Shown: piece by piece, positions 45,993 through 55,800 of the stretch | How the letters are laid out: every line of letters starts with the position of its first letter | Numbering within the stretch: position 1 is the stretch's first letter | NCBI GenBank assembly: GCA_047602295.1 | Contig: JASGHP010000001.1 | Span: forward strand, 620,001 to 684,000 | Reading direction: 5' to 3' | Length of the DNA stretch: 64,000 nt | From: JACMLD01 sp047602295 | GTDB lineage: Bacteria; Bacteroidota; Bacteroidia; Chitinophagales; Chitinophagaceae | The notes under the pieces: model-generated | Told to the model about the DNA's origin: nothing | Database searches by the model: none | The model's input: the letters and a program-made list of their open reading frames with translations, nothing else | Position numbers and translations under genes: made by a program

Positions 45993-46772
45993 ATGCCCAT
46001 AGCTTTAATAACTGGTGCTTCCAGCGGAATTGGCCTTGAGCTGGCAAAAATATTTGCAAGCAAAAAAACAGACTTGGTATTGGTTGCCAGAAGTGAAAAC
46101 AAGTTGATTGAATTATCCAACGAACTGAAAAGCAAATACGCTATTAGCGCTTACGTGCTTGCGAAAGATCTATCAACTATCAATGCAGCAAAAGAAGTGG
46201 TTGATTACTGCAAACAAAACAATCTTCACATAGATTATCTTATCAATAATGCAGGTTTTGGTGATCATGGTTTTTTTGCAGAGAGCGATTTAGAGAAGCA
46301 ACTGGAAATGATCAATCTTAACATTACTGCATTGGTTTATCTGACACGGTTGCTGTTGCCGCCGATGATACAAAAAGGTGCTGGTAAAATTATGAACGTA
46401 GCCTCCACAGCAGCGTTTCAGCCCGGGCCGTTAATGAGCATTTATTTTGCCACCAAGGCGTTTGTGCTGAGTTTCTCAGAAGCTATTTCAAATGAATTGG
46501 AAAAAACCGGTGTTACGGTAACAGCACTTTGTCCCGGTGCTACAGAAAGCGGTTTTCAAAAAGCCGCTTCCGTTGAAGACAGCAAAATGGTAAAAGGAAA
46601 AAAATTGCCTTCTTCCGCAGAAGTGGCTGCGTTTGGATATAGGACAATGATGAAAGGAAAAGTAGTAGCCATCCATGGTTTGCTGAACACCGTTATGACA
46701 ACGGGTGTACGCTTTGCGCCCAGGTCGTTGATAAGAAAGATTGCCCGCAGTTTGCAGGAAAAAGCTTCATAA
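45993..46772 (+). CDS. Short-chain dehydrogenase/reductase
   Basis: A 259-residue classical SDR, cytoplasmic and NAD(P)-dependent. TGASSGIGLELAKIF is the nucleotide site, NNAGFG follows, and the catalytic Ser-Tyr-Lys is seen as NVASTAAF ... YFATKAF. The C-terminal half holds the substrate loop after LCPGATESGF. Substrate unknown. It follows the membrane-anchored GPx by 36 bases and precedes a membrane protein by 31, so the three may be one transcription unit. Confidence 0.93.
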   Translation: MPIALITGASSGIGLELAKIFASKKTDLVLVARSENKLIELSNELKSKYAISAYVLAKDLSTINAAKEVVDYCKQNNLHIDYLINNAGFGDHGFFAESDLEKQLEMINLNITALVYLTRLLLPPMIQKGAGKIMNVASTAAFQPGPLMSIYFATKAFVLSFSEAISNELEKTGVTVTALCPGATESGFQKAASVEDSKMVKGKKLPSSAEVAAFGYRTMMKGKVVAIHGLLNTVMTTGVRFAPRSLIRKIARSLQEKAS

Positions 46773-46803
46773 ATAAGCTTACCTTTTCACAAATATTCAT
46801 TGC

Positions 46804-47316
46804 ATGTTTACCAAACAAGACATTGAAAAATATTTCCTGGCAGAGAAACAACTGGGTTTGATTTTCGTAATTGTTGGGGCAGTTGCAGTAGTGCTGGCCG
46901 TTATTTTTTTGCTGGCGCTGAAAACAAATTTTTATAAAGGAGCTGCCATACCATTAATTGTTTTGGGTTTGCTGCAATTGATAGCTGGTTTCACTGTTTA
47001 CAAAAGAAGCGATGAAGACCGCATCCGAAATGTGTATGCTTATGACATGAACCCTGGCCAGTTGAAAAGCGAAGAATTGCCACGCATACAAAATGTTGTA
47101 AAAAAGTTTGCTGCTATAAAATGGGTAGAAATCATTTTAATGGTTGCAGGCGTTTTTCTGTTGCTATATTTCAGATCTGATGAGACCAAAGCTTTTTGGG
47201 TTGGGCTGGGCATAACACTTGCCCTTATGACCACAATAACTTTTATAGCTGATTACACCGCAGAAAAACGAGCTGTGTTATATAAAAACGGACTGGAAAG
47301 TTTTTTAAAGAAATAA
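46804..47316 (+). CDS. Unrecognised membrane protein
   Basis: 170 residues with two pairs of transmembrane helices: about 17-38, 45-67, 105-122 and 127-148. The connecting loop is soluble and charged (SDEDRIRNVYAYDMNPGQL). The C-terminus is cytoplasmic if the N-terminus is, and ends in GLESFLKK. No family is recognised. It lies 31 bases after the SDR and ends two bases before the convergent BatD stop, with no terminator between. Confidence 0.75.
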   Translation: MFTKQDIEKYFLAEKQLGLIFVIVGAVAVVLAVIFLLALKTNFYKGAAIPLIVLGLLQLIAGFTVYKRSDEDRIRNVYAYDMNPGQLKSEELPRIQNVVKKFAAIKWVEIILMVAGVFLLLYFRSDETKAFWVGLGITLALMTTITFIADYTAEKRAVLYKNGLESFLKK

Positions 47317-47318
47317 TT

Positions 47319-49175
47319 TTAAGCCAGTAACTGCTTTAAGCGTTCTGCTTTGTCAAGCGTTTCCCGCATATCGTGTTCTGTGTGTACCGGTGTATATAAA
47401 GCCAGTTCACAATCATTCAATACGTTTTCAAGCAAGCCAATTTTTTCTGCAGATGCATTTTCCTGTTGCAGCAATCGCACTACCACCGGCTTGTTCAGTT
47501 GACTGGAAGTAAGATTGAATTTCTCCGATAAAATATTCCATACAGCTTTACCAGTTTCCTTATAAAAAAGTTGACTGTTAACAGCGGCCAATGCAAACTT
47601 TGCTGCCTCAAACGGATCGGTTGGCGCTACAGGTTCAATCGTTTCGGGCTTGGTGTTCTCTGGCGAAATAATAGGAGGTCGTTTGGTTTGCGGTTTCTTT
47701 TTTGCGATGCGGTATACCACAAAAGCTATTATCAATAATAAAGGCAATAACCATAGCAATAGTTTGTTACCCAACCACGATGATTCGTTTTGCGGCGTCT
47801 TTGCAGCAGTTGCTGTAGATGTTGCTTTATGGCTTTTAGTAGCTTTATCAATATGCGTGGTGATGGCTTCTGTTGTAATGGTTTTATATGCATTGGCAGC
47901 AGGATCAAAATACGAAAAAACAATGGCAGGTATTGTTATATCACCTTCTTTGTTTGGTGTAAAAGTAAATTGAAACATTTTTGCGCCGCTGATGGGAGCG
48001 ACTGTTTTATCTAAATTTTCTTTTACTGTTGCATCATATCCTTCCACGCTTTCCGGCCAGTTTACCTGTGGTGCATTAATCAATGTAAGATTGCCTTGCC
48101 CTTTCAGCACTACATCCAGCTCTGCAGTTTCGCCTGCTTCAATTTTCATTTTGGGTATAGTGGCAGATATGCTAAACTTTCCAACAGCCCCATCAAAAGA
48201 ATCCGGTTTGCCTGCTGCGGGTAATGGCTTTACGGTTATAGTTACCGGCTTTGAAGCAATGGTGATTTTTTGTTCTTCCATTTTACCATCTGTAACACCA
48301 TTCATGTAGTCGTCCAGCATTTGCTGCATAGAAACGCGGTTGCTACCCTGCAAACGTAAAAACCTAACGGTATTGTCCAGCTCAACAGGGTCTAATACAA
48401 AACTTCCATCCTGCAAAGGATACAATTGCACCTTGCGAATGATGTGCACATTATAAGGTTTGCCATTTATTTTTTCTATAGTAGGATTGTTGGCTTCGGG
48501 TTGCACCATATCATACACACTAAACTGGCTAAGCGTGGGGCGTTTGGTAACCCTCGACTCTGATTTCACCCTTGAAAACAAACGATAAGTTGCTACCACA
48601 GGTTCGCCTGCATAACAGGTTGTTTTATTTACATCAAGCCTTGCAAAAAGATTGTTCTTTATTTTGTCTGCTGCATTTTCATCTTTGCGCAGTATGTATT
48701 CTTCATTTACTTCCGGCACTTCTTCCGGCATGCTAAAACCAAAAAATGGATTGATGCCACCACCACCGCCGCCACCACTTTGCTGTTTCGATGGTGCGTT
48801 TGTAACTGTTATTGCCACCGGGTTAGAATGCATCTGCTTGCCATCAATAACAGCTGTAGCACCACCAATGGTGAATTTGCCAATAGCATTTGGTTTCAAT
48901 ACATAGCTAATGCCTTCAGATTTGGTAGTAGCACCATTTACAATGCTGATGCCTGTTTGCTGCATTGGGCCTGAAACTACGGTAAAGCCTGTGAAAGCGG
49001 GTGGCGTTAAAGACTCTACGGAAGAAGCATTTTCAATGGAGAATTCTACCTGTATATAATCGTCTTTGCCAATTTCTTTTTCATTAATGGTGGTAGAAAA
49101 CTTTACCTGCGCCCATGCTGGCAGCGTGGCGCTTAAAACCAAAATTGCAAAAAGTAAAAATCTCCTGATACGCAT
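47319..49175 (-). CDS. batD: BatD family protein (orphan)
   Basis: BatD is part of the Bacteroides aerotolerance operon batABCDE and is proposed to act in the envelope. The 618-residue protein has a signal peptide (1-22), then Ig-like beta domains with VEFSIENASSVESLTPPAF, a Gly-rich linker (about 133-145) and a single transmembrane helix near 470-490 (LLLWLLPLLLIIAFVVYRI). A helical cytoplasmic tail with RLLQQENASAEKIGLLENVL follows. No BatA, BatB, BatC or MoxR gene is in the window, and the gene converges with the membrane protein above, so it stands alone. Confidence 0.88.
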   Translation of the reverse strand: MRIRRFLLFAILVLSATLPAWAQVKFSTTINEKEIGKDDYIQVEFSIENASSVESLTPPAFTGFTVVSGPMQQTGISIVNGATTKSEGISYVLKPNAIGKFTIGGATAVIDGKQMHSNPVAITVTNAPSKQQSGGGGGGGINPFFGFSMPEEVPEVNEEYILRKDENAADKIKNNLFARLDVNKTTCYAGEPVVATYRLFSRVKSESRVTKRPTLSQFSVYDMVQPEANNPTIEKINGKPYNVHIIRKVQLYPLQDGSFVLDPVELDNTVRFLRLQGSNRVSMQQMLDDYMNGVTDGKMEEQKITIASKPVTITVKPLPAAGKPDSFDGAVGKFSISATIPKMKIEAGETAELDVVLKGQGNLTLINAPQVNWPESVEGYDATVKENLDKTVAPISGAKMFQFTFTPNKEGDITIPAIVFSYFDPAANAYKTITTEAITTHIDKATKSHKATSTATAAKTPQNESSWLGNKLLLWLLPLLLIIAFVVYRIAKKKPQTKRPPIISPENTKPETIEPVAPTDPFEAAKFALAAVNSQLFYKETGKAVWNILSEKFNLTSSQLNKPVVVRLLQQENASAEKIGLLENVLNDCELALYTPVHTEHDMRETLDKAERLKQLLA

Positions 49176-49204
49176 TCATTTTTATATTTAAAACCGGTGG
49201 AATG

Positions 49205-49212
49205 CAAATATA
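49205..49212 (-). promoter_or_regulatory. -7 promoter element of batD
   Basis: TATATTTG on the minus strand, 29 bases from the ATG. Confidence 0.45.
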
Positions 49213-49528
49213 ACAGATACACCCTTGCAGCACTCTGCCAAAGGGTTTTGTTTCGTTAAAGAACCTAAAAATTGGGTTGAGTGGTAAGAGAGCTGTTAAC
49301 AATAAAGTGAAAACTTAAACAAAACTCTTTGGCAAGTTCATAATTGAACTACGTTATAATTTTTTTTGAGACCAGCAGTAGTACTCTTATCTGGCATTGT
49401 TGTGTCATACACTTGTGCATTTTATCATTATTCTGCAAAGTAAAAACCAACGGCACTATATGTAAAATTGTCCCCGTGCAATTGCGCAGGTTTTTTTATT
49501 TATGCCACGGATTGCAGATATTTACAGC
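49213..49528. other. Divergent intergenic region batD/asnB
   Basis: About 315 bases with no gene on either strand. It must hold the promoters of both genes; on the plus side I see only a one-mismatch -7 candidate (TAAAATTG, about 49460). A GCAATTGC palindrome near 49480 and T-rich stretches are the only other features. Confidence 0.5.
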
Positions 49529-51376
49529 ATGTGTGGCATAGCAGGTATACTATCGGTCAATCAACATCTGGTTACAAAGCAGCGGCTGGCAAAAATGACT
49601 GAAGCCATACAACACCGCGGGCCCGATGGAGAGCAACACTGGATAAATGAAAGCGGCCATGTTGGTTTAGGGCATCGCAGGTTAGCCATTATCGATCTTT
49701 CAGATAATGCAGCACAGCCCATGCACTACCTGCAGCGTTATACTATTGTGCACAATGGTGAAATCTATAATTACAAAGAGCTGCGCCAATCACTCATCTC
49801 TAAAGGATATGTTTTTACTTCTCAATCAGACACAGAAGTAATATTGGCTGCTTACAATTGCTGGCAGCAAACCTGTCTTCAATATTTTGATGGCATGTTT
49901 GCTTTTGCTATCTGGGATGAAAAAGAGCAAATACTTTTTGCAGCAAGAGATCGGTTGGGTGAAAAACCTTTTCATTATTCTTATAACGATAATGCGTTTG
50001 TTTTTGCATCAGAAATAAAAGCATTGTGGGCTGCGGGCATAGAGAAAGAAGTAAACAAAACATTGCTCTATAATTTTATCACCCTTGGTTACACCCAAAA
50101 CCCCGCCGATGCTGCTGAAACTATTTACAATAAAATTTATCAATTACCGTCTGCTGCTTTTATAAAGTATTCTTTAAGAGAGCCACAAAATATTTCTCCC
50201 ACTGTTTATTGGCAGGTAGATAAAAACGTTCAGCAAAACAGTATTACAGAAAACAATGCCGTAGAAAAATTTACGGAATTATTTACCAGCTCTATAGAAG
50301 CAAGGCTGCGCAGCGATGTGCCACTGGGTACAAGTTTAAGCGGTGGTTTAGACAGTTCTTCAATAGCTGTAATTATAAAAAATTTGCAACCCGCTAATAC
50401 AAATCTTCAAACTTTTTCTGCAGTGTTTCCTGGGTTTGCAGCAGACGAATCTTCCTATATACGATTGCTTACAAAAGCGAAAGACATTGAAAATTATACC
50501 GTATCGCCCACGGCAGATGAATTGGTAGATGATTTTGAGCAATTATGCTACCACCAGGAAGGATTAATGAATTCATCTAGTGTTTATATTCAATACCGCA
50601 TCAATAAACTGGCAAAACAACACGGCGTAAAAGTATTGTTAGATGGACAAGGTGCAGATGAAATACTGGCGGGCTATCACAAATATTATCATTGGTATTG
50701 GCAGCAGTTATACATGAGTGATAGAAAAGAATTGCAAAATGAAATAACGGCTGCAGGCAATAATGGTATAAAGGAAGCATTTGACTGGAAAAATAAATTG
50801 TCTGCAAAATTTCCTTCACTGGCAGAAGCTTATACTAAACGCCAAAGGGTAAAGCAACAATTAAATACTGCCGGGCTGAATACTGAATTTATAACTGCTT
50901 ATGGAAAATCTTATTATCATCTCCCTTTGCAAAATAACCTCAGTAATGTTCTTCACTACAATACATTTTGCAACGGCCTGAATGAACTTTTGCAATATGC
51001 AGACAGAAACAGCATGGCCCATGGTCGCGAGGTAAGACTGCCTTTTTTAAACCATTCGCTGGTAGACTTTATTTTCTCCCTGCCGGCATCATTTAAAATA
51101 AAACACGGCTATACCAAATGGTTGCTGCGCCAGTCTATGGACAAAGCTTTGCCTGCTGCCATTACTTGGAGAAAGGACAAGGTTGGGTTTGAGCCGCCGC
51201 AACAACAATGGATGCAACACCCGGTATTGCAGCAATATGTACAACAGGCCAGGGAAAAACTGGTGGCGGAAGCTGTATTGGATAAAAGTGTTCTTAATCA
51301 ACCCATAAAAGCTTTGCCGGCACACGCTGCCAATAATTTTGACTGGCGATACCTGGTGGCTGCCAGGCTTTTCTAA
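49529..51376 (+). CDS. asnB: Asparagine synthetase (glutamine-hydrolysing), AsnB family
   Basis: AsnB transfers amide nitrogen from glutamine to aspartate or, in relatives, other acids. I start at ATG 49529 because it gives MCGIAGIL, with the catalytic Cys2 of class-II glutaminases; an ATG 27 bases upstream would bury it. The glutaminase half shows HRGPDGEQHW, GHRRLAIIDLS and HNGEIYNYKEL. The synthetase half has the PP-loop LSGGLDSSSIAV and later DGQGADEILAGYHKY and GREVRLPFLNHSLVDF. Length 615. It could serve asparagine or amidation of an envelope glycan. Confidence 0.93.
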   Translation: MCGIAGILSVNQHLVTKQRLAKMTEAIQHRGPDGEQHWINESGHVGLGHRRLAIIDLSDNAAQPMHYLQRYTIVHNGEIYNYKELRQSLISKGYVFTSQSDTEVILAAYNCWQQTCLQYFDGMFAFAIWDEKEQILFAARDRLGEKPFHYSYNDNAFVFASEIKALWAAGIEKEVNKTLLYNFITLGYTQNPADAAETIYNKIYQLPSAAFIKYSLREPQNISPTVYWQVDKNVQQNSITENNAVEKFTELFTSSIEARLRSDVPLGTSLSGGLDSSSIAVIIKNLQPANTNLQTFSAVFPGFAADESSYIRLLTKAKDIENYTVSPTADELVDDFEQLCYHQEGLMNSSSVYIQYRINKLAKQHGVKVLLDGQGADEILAGYHKYYHWYWQQLYMSDRKELQNEITAAGNNGIKEAFDWKNKLSAKFPSLAEAYTKRQRVKQQLNTAGLNTEFITAYGKSYYHLPLQNNLSNVLHYNTFCNGLNELLQYADRNSMAHGREVRLPFLNHSLVDFIFSLPASFKIKHGYTKWLLRQSMDKALPAAITWRKDKVGFEPPQQQWMQHPVLQQYVQQAREKLVAEAVLDKSVLNQPIKALPAHAANNFDWRYLVAARLF

Positions 51377-51466
51377 AGACTTTATCGCCTGCACAAGCGC
51401 TTGTTTGCAACAATAGCAATACTTGTTATTTCAAAGTTCAAAGCTGCAAATACAACTTTACTGTGT

Positions 51467-51474
51467 TATTTTTG
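51467..51474 (+). promoter_or_regulatory. -7 promoter element of mqnC
   Basis: TATTTTTG, 22 bases before the mqnC ATG. Confidence 0.45.
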
Positions 51475-51496
51475 TAATCAGGATAACAAGTTTTTT

Positions 51497-52621
51497 ATGG
51501 AGCTAGCAGCATTGTACAAGAAAGCCCTGAATTTTGAGTTTTTAAGTATTGAAGAAGGCGTGTTTTTATTTGAAAACGCCCCCCTCACAGAGTTAATGAA
51601 TGTGGCCAATGAACTGAGAAAAATTCAGGTGCCGCATCAAAAAGTTACCTGGATAATAGACCGCAATGTAAACACTACCAATGTATGTGTTGCCAATTGC
51701 AAGTTTTGCAATTTTTATCGCATACCCGGCCATGCAGAATCTTATATTACCAGTATAGAAACCTATCAGCGTAAAATAGACGAGACATTTCGTTATGGCG
51801 GTGAGCAATTGCTTTTGCAGGGAGGTCACCATCCGGATTTAGGACTTCAGTATTATGTAGACACATTTAAGCAACTGAAAAAACTATATCCAACTTTAAA
51901 ATTGCATGCACTGGGGCCACCCGAAGTAGCACATATCACCAAGCTGGAAAAATCTACCCATCGCGAAGTATTAATGGCTTTAAAAGAAGCAGGACTGGAT
52001 TCTTTACCTGGTCCTGGTGCTGAAATACTGGTAGACCGTGTGCGCCGTTTAATCAGCAAGGGAAAATGCGGTACAGATGAATGGCTGAGCATTATGCAGG
52101 AAGCGCATCAGCTAAACCTTACCACTTCTGCCACCATGATGTTTGGGCATGTAGAAACCATTCAGGAACGTTTTGAGCATCTTGTAAAAATAAGAGAAGT
52201 ACAGGCGAAGAAGCCGGCGAATGCAAAAGGCTTTATCGCTTTTATACCCTGGACTTTCCAGGACGTAGACACCCTGCTGGCACGCATTCGCGGGGTGCAT
52301 AACCTGGTTACTTCGGAAGAATATATCCGCATGATTGCCATGAGCCGCATCATGCTACCAAACGTAAAAAACATACAGGCATCCTGGCTTACTGTTGGCA
52401 AACAGGTAGCTCAAATATGCCTGCATGCCGGTGCCAACGATTTTGGCTCCATTATGATTGAGGAAAATGTAGTAAGCGCTGCCGGTGCGCCGCATCGCTT
52501 TACCTACAAAGGAATACAAGAAGCAATAAAAGAAGCCGGTTTTGAGCCACAATTGCGCAACCAGCAATATGAGTTTAGGCCAATACCCGCCGCTATAGAA
52601 GAGCAGGTAATCAATTATTGA
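51497..52621 (+). CDS. mqnC: Cyclic dehypoxanthinyl futalosine synthase MqnC
   Basis: MqnC is the radical-SAM enzyme that cyclises dehypoxanthine futalosine in the futalosine pathway to menaquinone. The 374-residue protein starts at ATG 51497; the upstream frame would translate the promoter. The [4Fe-4S] cluster ligands are in CVANCKFCNFYR. Further family stretches are LLQGGHHPDLGL, ALGPPEVAHI, LPGPGAEILVDRVRRL, SATMMFGHVET and ANDFGSIMIEENVVSAAG. MqnE is the close relative, but the CofH-like length and IEENVVS favour MqnC. A terminator follows 22 bases after the stop. Other mqn genes are not in the window. Confidence 0.9.
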   Translation: MELAALYKKALNFEFLSIEEGVFLFENAPLTELMNVANELRKIQVPHQKVTWIIDRNVNTTNVCVANCKFCNFYRIPGHAESYITSIETYQRKIDETFRYGGEQLLLQGGHHPDLGLQYYVDTFKQLKKLYPTLKLHALGPPEVAHITKLEKSTHREVLMALKEAGLDSLPGPGAEILVDRVRRLISKGKCGTDEWLSIMQEAHQLNLTTSATMMFGHVETIQERFEHLVKIREVQAKKPANAKGFIAFIPWTFQDVDTLLARIRGVHNLVTSEEYIRMIAMSRIMLPNVKNIQASWLTVGKQVAQICLHAGANDFGSIMIEENVVSAAGAPHRFTYKGIQEAIKEAGFEPQLRNQQYEFRPIPAAIEEQVINY

Positions 52622-52642
52622 TGACTGTTAGAACAACATTTT

Positions 52643-52674
52643 AAAAGCCTGCAATATTTTTTGCGGGCTTTTTG
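52643..52674 (+). terminator. Rho-independent terminator after mqnC
   Basis: The stem AAAAGCCTGCAA/TTTGCGGGCTTTT (one mismatch or wobble) ends in a T run. Confidence 0.85.
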
Positions 52675-52724
52675 CTGCCTGGTATAGCAAAATCCCTCAC
52701 AGAATAGCAATTTTTACCGGTGTA

Positions 52725-52741
52725 AACCCTTAACCAGGGTT
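52725..52741. promoter_or_regulatory. Inverted repeat upstream of the hybrid kinase
   Basis: AACCCT TAACC AGGGTT is a small hairpin or regulator site about 70-85 bases before the ATG at 52810. Confidence 0.35.
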
Positions 52742-52809
52742 GAAAAATTACCTATAACCCAATAATATATAGCAGTTTGTTGTTATATAGAATATCTGTG
52801 AATGAAACC

Positions 52810-55800
52810 ATGACCCCTGCCCCTCTCAGAAAGCTAATACGCATCACCTTAATCAGCATTGCTGTCATATTGCTGTTTAATTTTTGTTCCTACTATCTTG
52901 CGTTTACCAAAACAAAAGAGAACAAATATCTTTCTGCTATTGTGAACAGTACCGCCAGCCAACGTGTACTGGGAGAAAAAATAACCAACACTTCCCTGTT
53001 ATTATTATTAGATGGCGGTCGCAACACATCTACTGATGCCGAAACAAGACAGCATCTTGCACAATCAATTACAGCATTTGAAGATCAACAGGGTTTTCTT
53101 TTGGAAATGATGGACCATCTGCCTGCTGAAAAATTATTAGCCAAAGATTTGCAGGATGATGCCGGCAAGCTGGTAAAAACTGCCAGGGAAATTATTGCAA
53201 TAAATACTGACAGCCTTAACCACAATACTACAACATACAGCAACAGCATAAGACTGGATGAAAGCAGGATGCTTACTTCTTTGGATGCAGTAAACAGGGC
53301 TTGCATTCCATTGCTTGTAGAAAGAGAGATTAACACTTCAAGATCTAATACTGGTAAATTTATATCATTGATTGTTGCGCTGTGCTGCCTGGCCTTATTG
53401 GTGATTGAACCATTGTTGCATAGCAATAGAAAGAACCTGAGCAAATTGCAATTGGCAAAAGTAGAATTGCTGCAGGAGAAAAAATATTTATCTTCTATCT
53501 TAAACTCGCAAACCAATTATGTTATCCGTTTAAACAAGCAGGGTAATTTCACTTTTGCTAACCCGGAGTTTTTAAAAACATTTGGTTACGATGCAGAGAA
53601 GATCATCCATTCGCCTTACTACAATACTATCTTCCCCAAAGACATACAACGCTGCACAGAAATAGCAGATCAATGCTGGAACAATCCTGGTAAAATTTTC
53701 AGAATACTCATTCGCAAGCCAATTAATAAGACAAAGCATTTTTTATGGACAGAATGGGAATTTATTGCCTTGCCCAATGAAGATGGCAGCATAACAGAAA
53801 TACAGGGCATAGGCCTTGATGTATCTACTAAGATTCAGGCGCAGCAAAGTAAAGAAGAAGCCATTCAAACTTTGTCTTACGCAATGGGCTATGCCCGCAT
53901 GGGTTCATGGAAATACAATACAGAGACTAGGGAGTTTCAGATGAGTGCAGAAATGAAATCTTTGTTGGGGCTAAGTGATAAAGACCCGGATATTATTTCA
54001 ATGGAAGACTATGTAAACACATTTGTGTTTCCAGGTGATATAAACATGGTAGCGATTGAATCAGAGAAAGTGATAAAAAACAAAGACAACAAAGATTATG
54101 AGTCTGCTTTTTCTTACCGCATCGTTACAAAGCAGGGGCATGTGCGTTATATTTTTACCAAGGGCAGGGTGATGAACGATCAATATCGTTTTGGTATAGC
54201 ACAGGATATTACCACGCACAAAGAAGCGGAACAGGCTTTGCTGAAAAGTGAACAGCAGTATCGTTTGCTGGCAGAACACTCAGAAGATATCATCAGCGTT
54301 CATACGCCAGATGCTGTTATTGAATACATTTCTCCATCTGTGCAAACAGTGCTTGGCTATACAGCAGAAGAAGTAATGGGTAAAAACATTATGGAGTTTG
54401 TGCATCCTGATGATCACTATCGTTTCTCCAGCACAGAGGAAAATGGTCCTTCCGTTCACAATTCTCCGTTATTGCTGTTACGCTACCGCATGTTGCATAA
54501 AAACGGTAGCCATATTTGGTTGGAAAGCATTATTAAGCCGGTAAAAGAAAAAGAGCAGGTTAGCAAACTTATCTGTACTTCAAGAAATATTACCGAAAGA
54601 AAAAAAGCTGAAGAGCAGAAAGAAATATTGCTGGCAGAAGTAAAACAATCGGAAGAGCTGCTGCGTACTGTAATTGATGCAACACCGGATTTGATTTTTA
54701 TAAAAGACACCAATTACCGACACCTGATGGTAAACAAAGCATATGCAAGTTTACTGCATCTTACGCCGGAAGACATCATTGGCAAAAATGATATTGAGCT
54801 TGGATTTAGTGAAGAATTGGTAAAGGGCGATATACAAAAAGGGATTCGTGGTTTTTGGGAAGATGATGATGATGTAATAAAAACAGGTCGCGTTAAGCAT
54901 ATACAGGAAGAAACATCCATCACTAACGGAGAGCTGCATTACTTCAGCATAGTAAAGGCGCCGCTTATTAATGAGGAAGGAAAAACATGGGGCGTATTGG
55001 GATTTGCGCACAACATTACAGACATAAAAAAAGCAGAAGCACAGAAAGAATATCTTTTGCTGGAAGTAAAGCAATCAGAACAATTGTTGAAAACAGTAAT
55101 TGATGCAACACCAGACTGGATTTTTATTAAAGATGTCAATCACCGGTTTTTAATGGCCAACAAAGCTTATGCTGAATCATTGAAACTTACACCAGAGCAA
55201 ATGATTGGCAAAGATGATATTGAACTTGGTTTTGATCCTTCTGTTGTAAAAGGTGATACATCCAACGGCGTGCGTGGCTTTTGGGCAGATGATGATGAAG
55301 TAATTAAAACCGGCAGGGCCAAGTATGTGCCGGAAGAAATTAATATCCGTAATGGTGAGCAGCATTTTTTTAGTACGACCAAAGTGCCATTGTACGATGA
55401 GAAGGGAAAGACATGGGGCTTGTTAGGCTTTTCTCACAACATTACAGGGCTGAAACAAGTAGAAGGGAACTTGCGCAAAAAAGATCAGTTGTTGCAGGCT
55501 GTGTCGGAAGCAACTCACCAATTGATCGGCAATAAAAACCTGGAAGAAGCAGTAGGCGAGGGATTGTTTTTGCTGGGCAAGAAAATGCAGGTAGATACCA
55601 TCAGTGTTTACAAAAATCTTTACAATACCGGCGATACCAATAATATGCAGCAGGTAGCTTATTGGAATACAGATGGTGCAGAGGAAGATACTTCCATTAC
55701 ATTCACAGCACCTTTTTCTTATGGATCTGCTGTATTGGAAACGCTGCAACAAAATGAAATTTACGCTTCTCTTGTAAACGAAATTACAGACAACGATCTG

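Noticed and set aside
49205..49528. A small gene in the batD-asnB gap
   Set aside because: The open frames there are short, with no motif, and run through promoter-like sequence.
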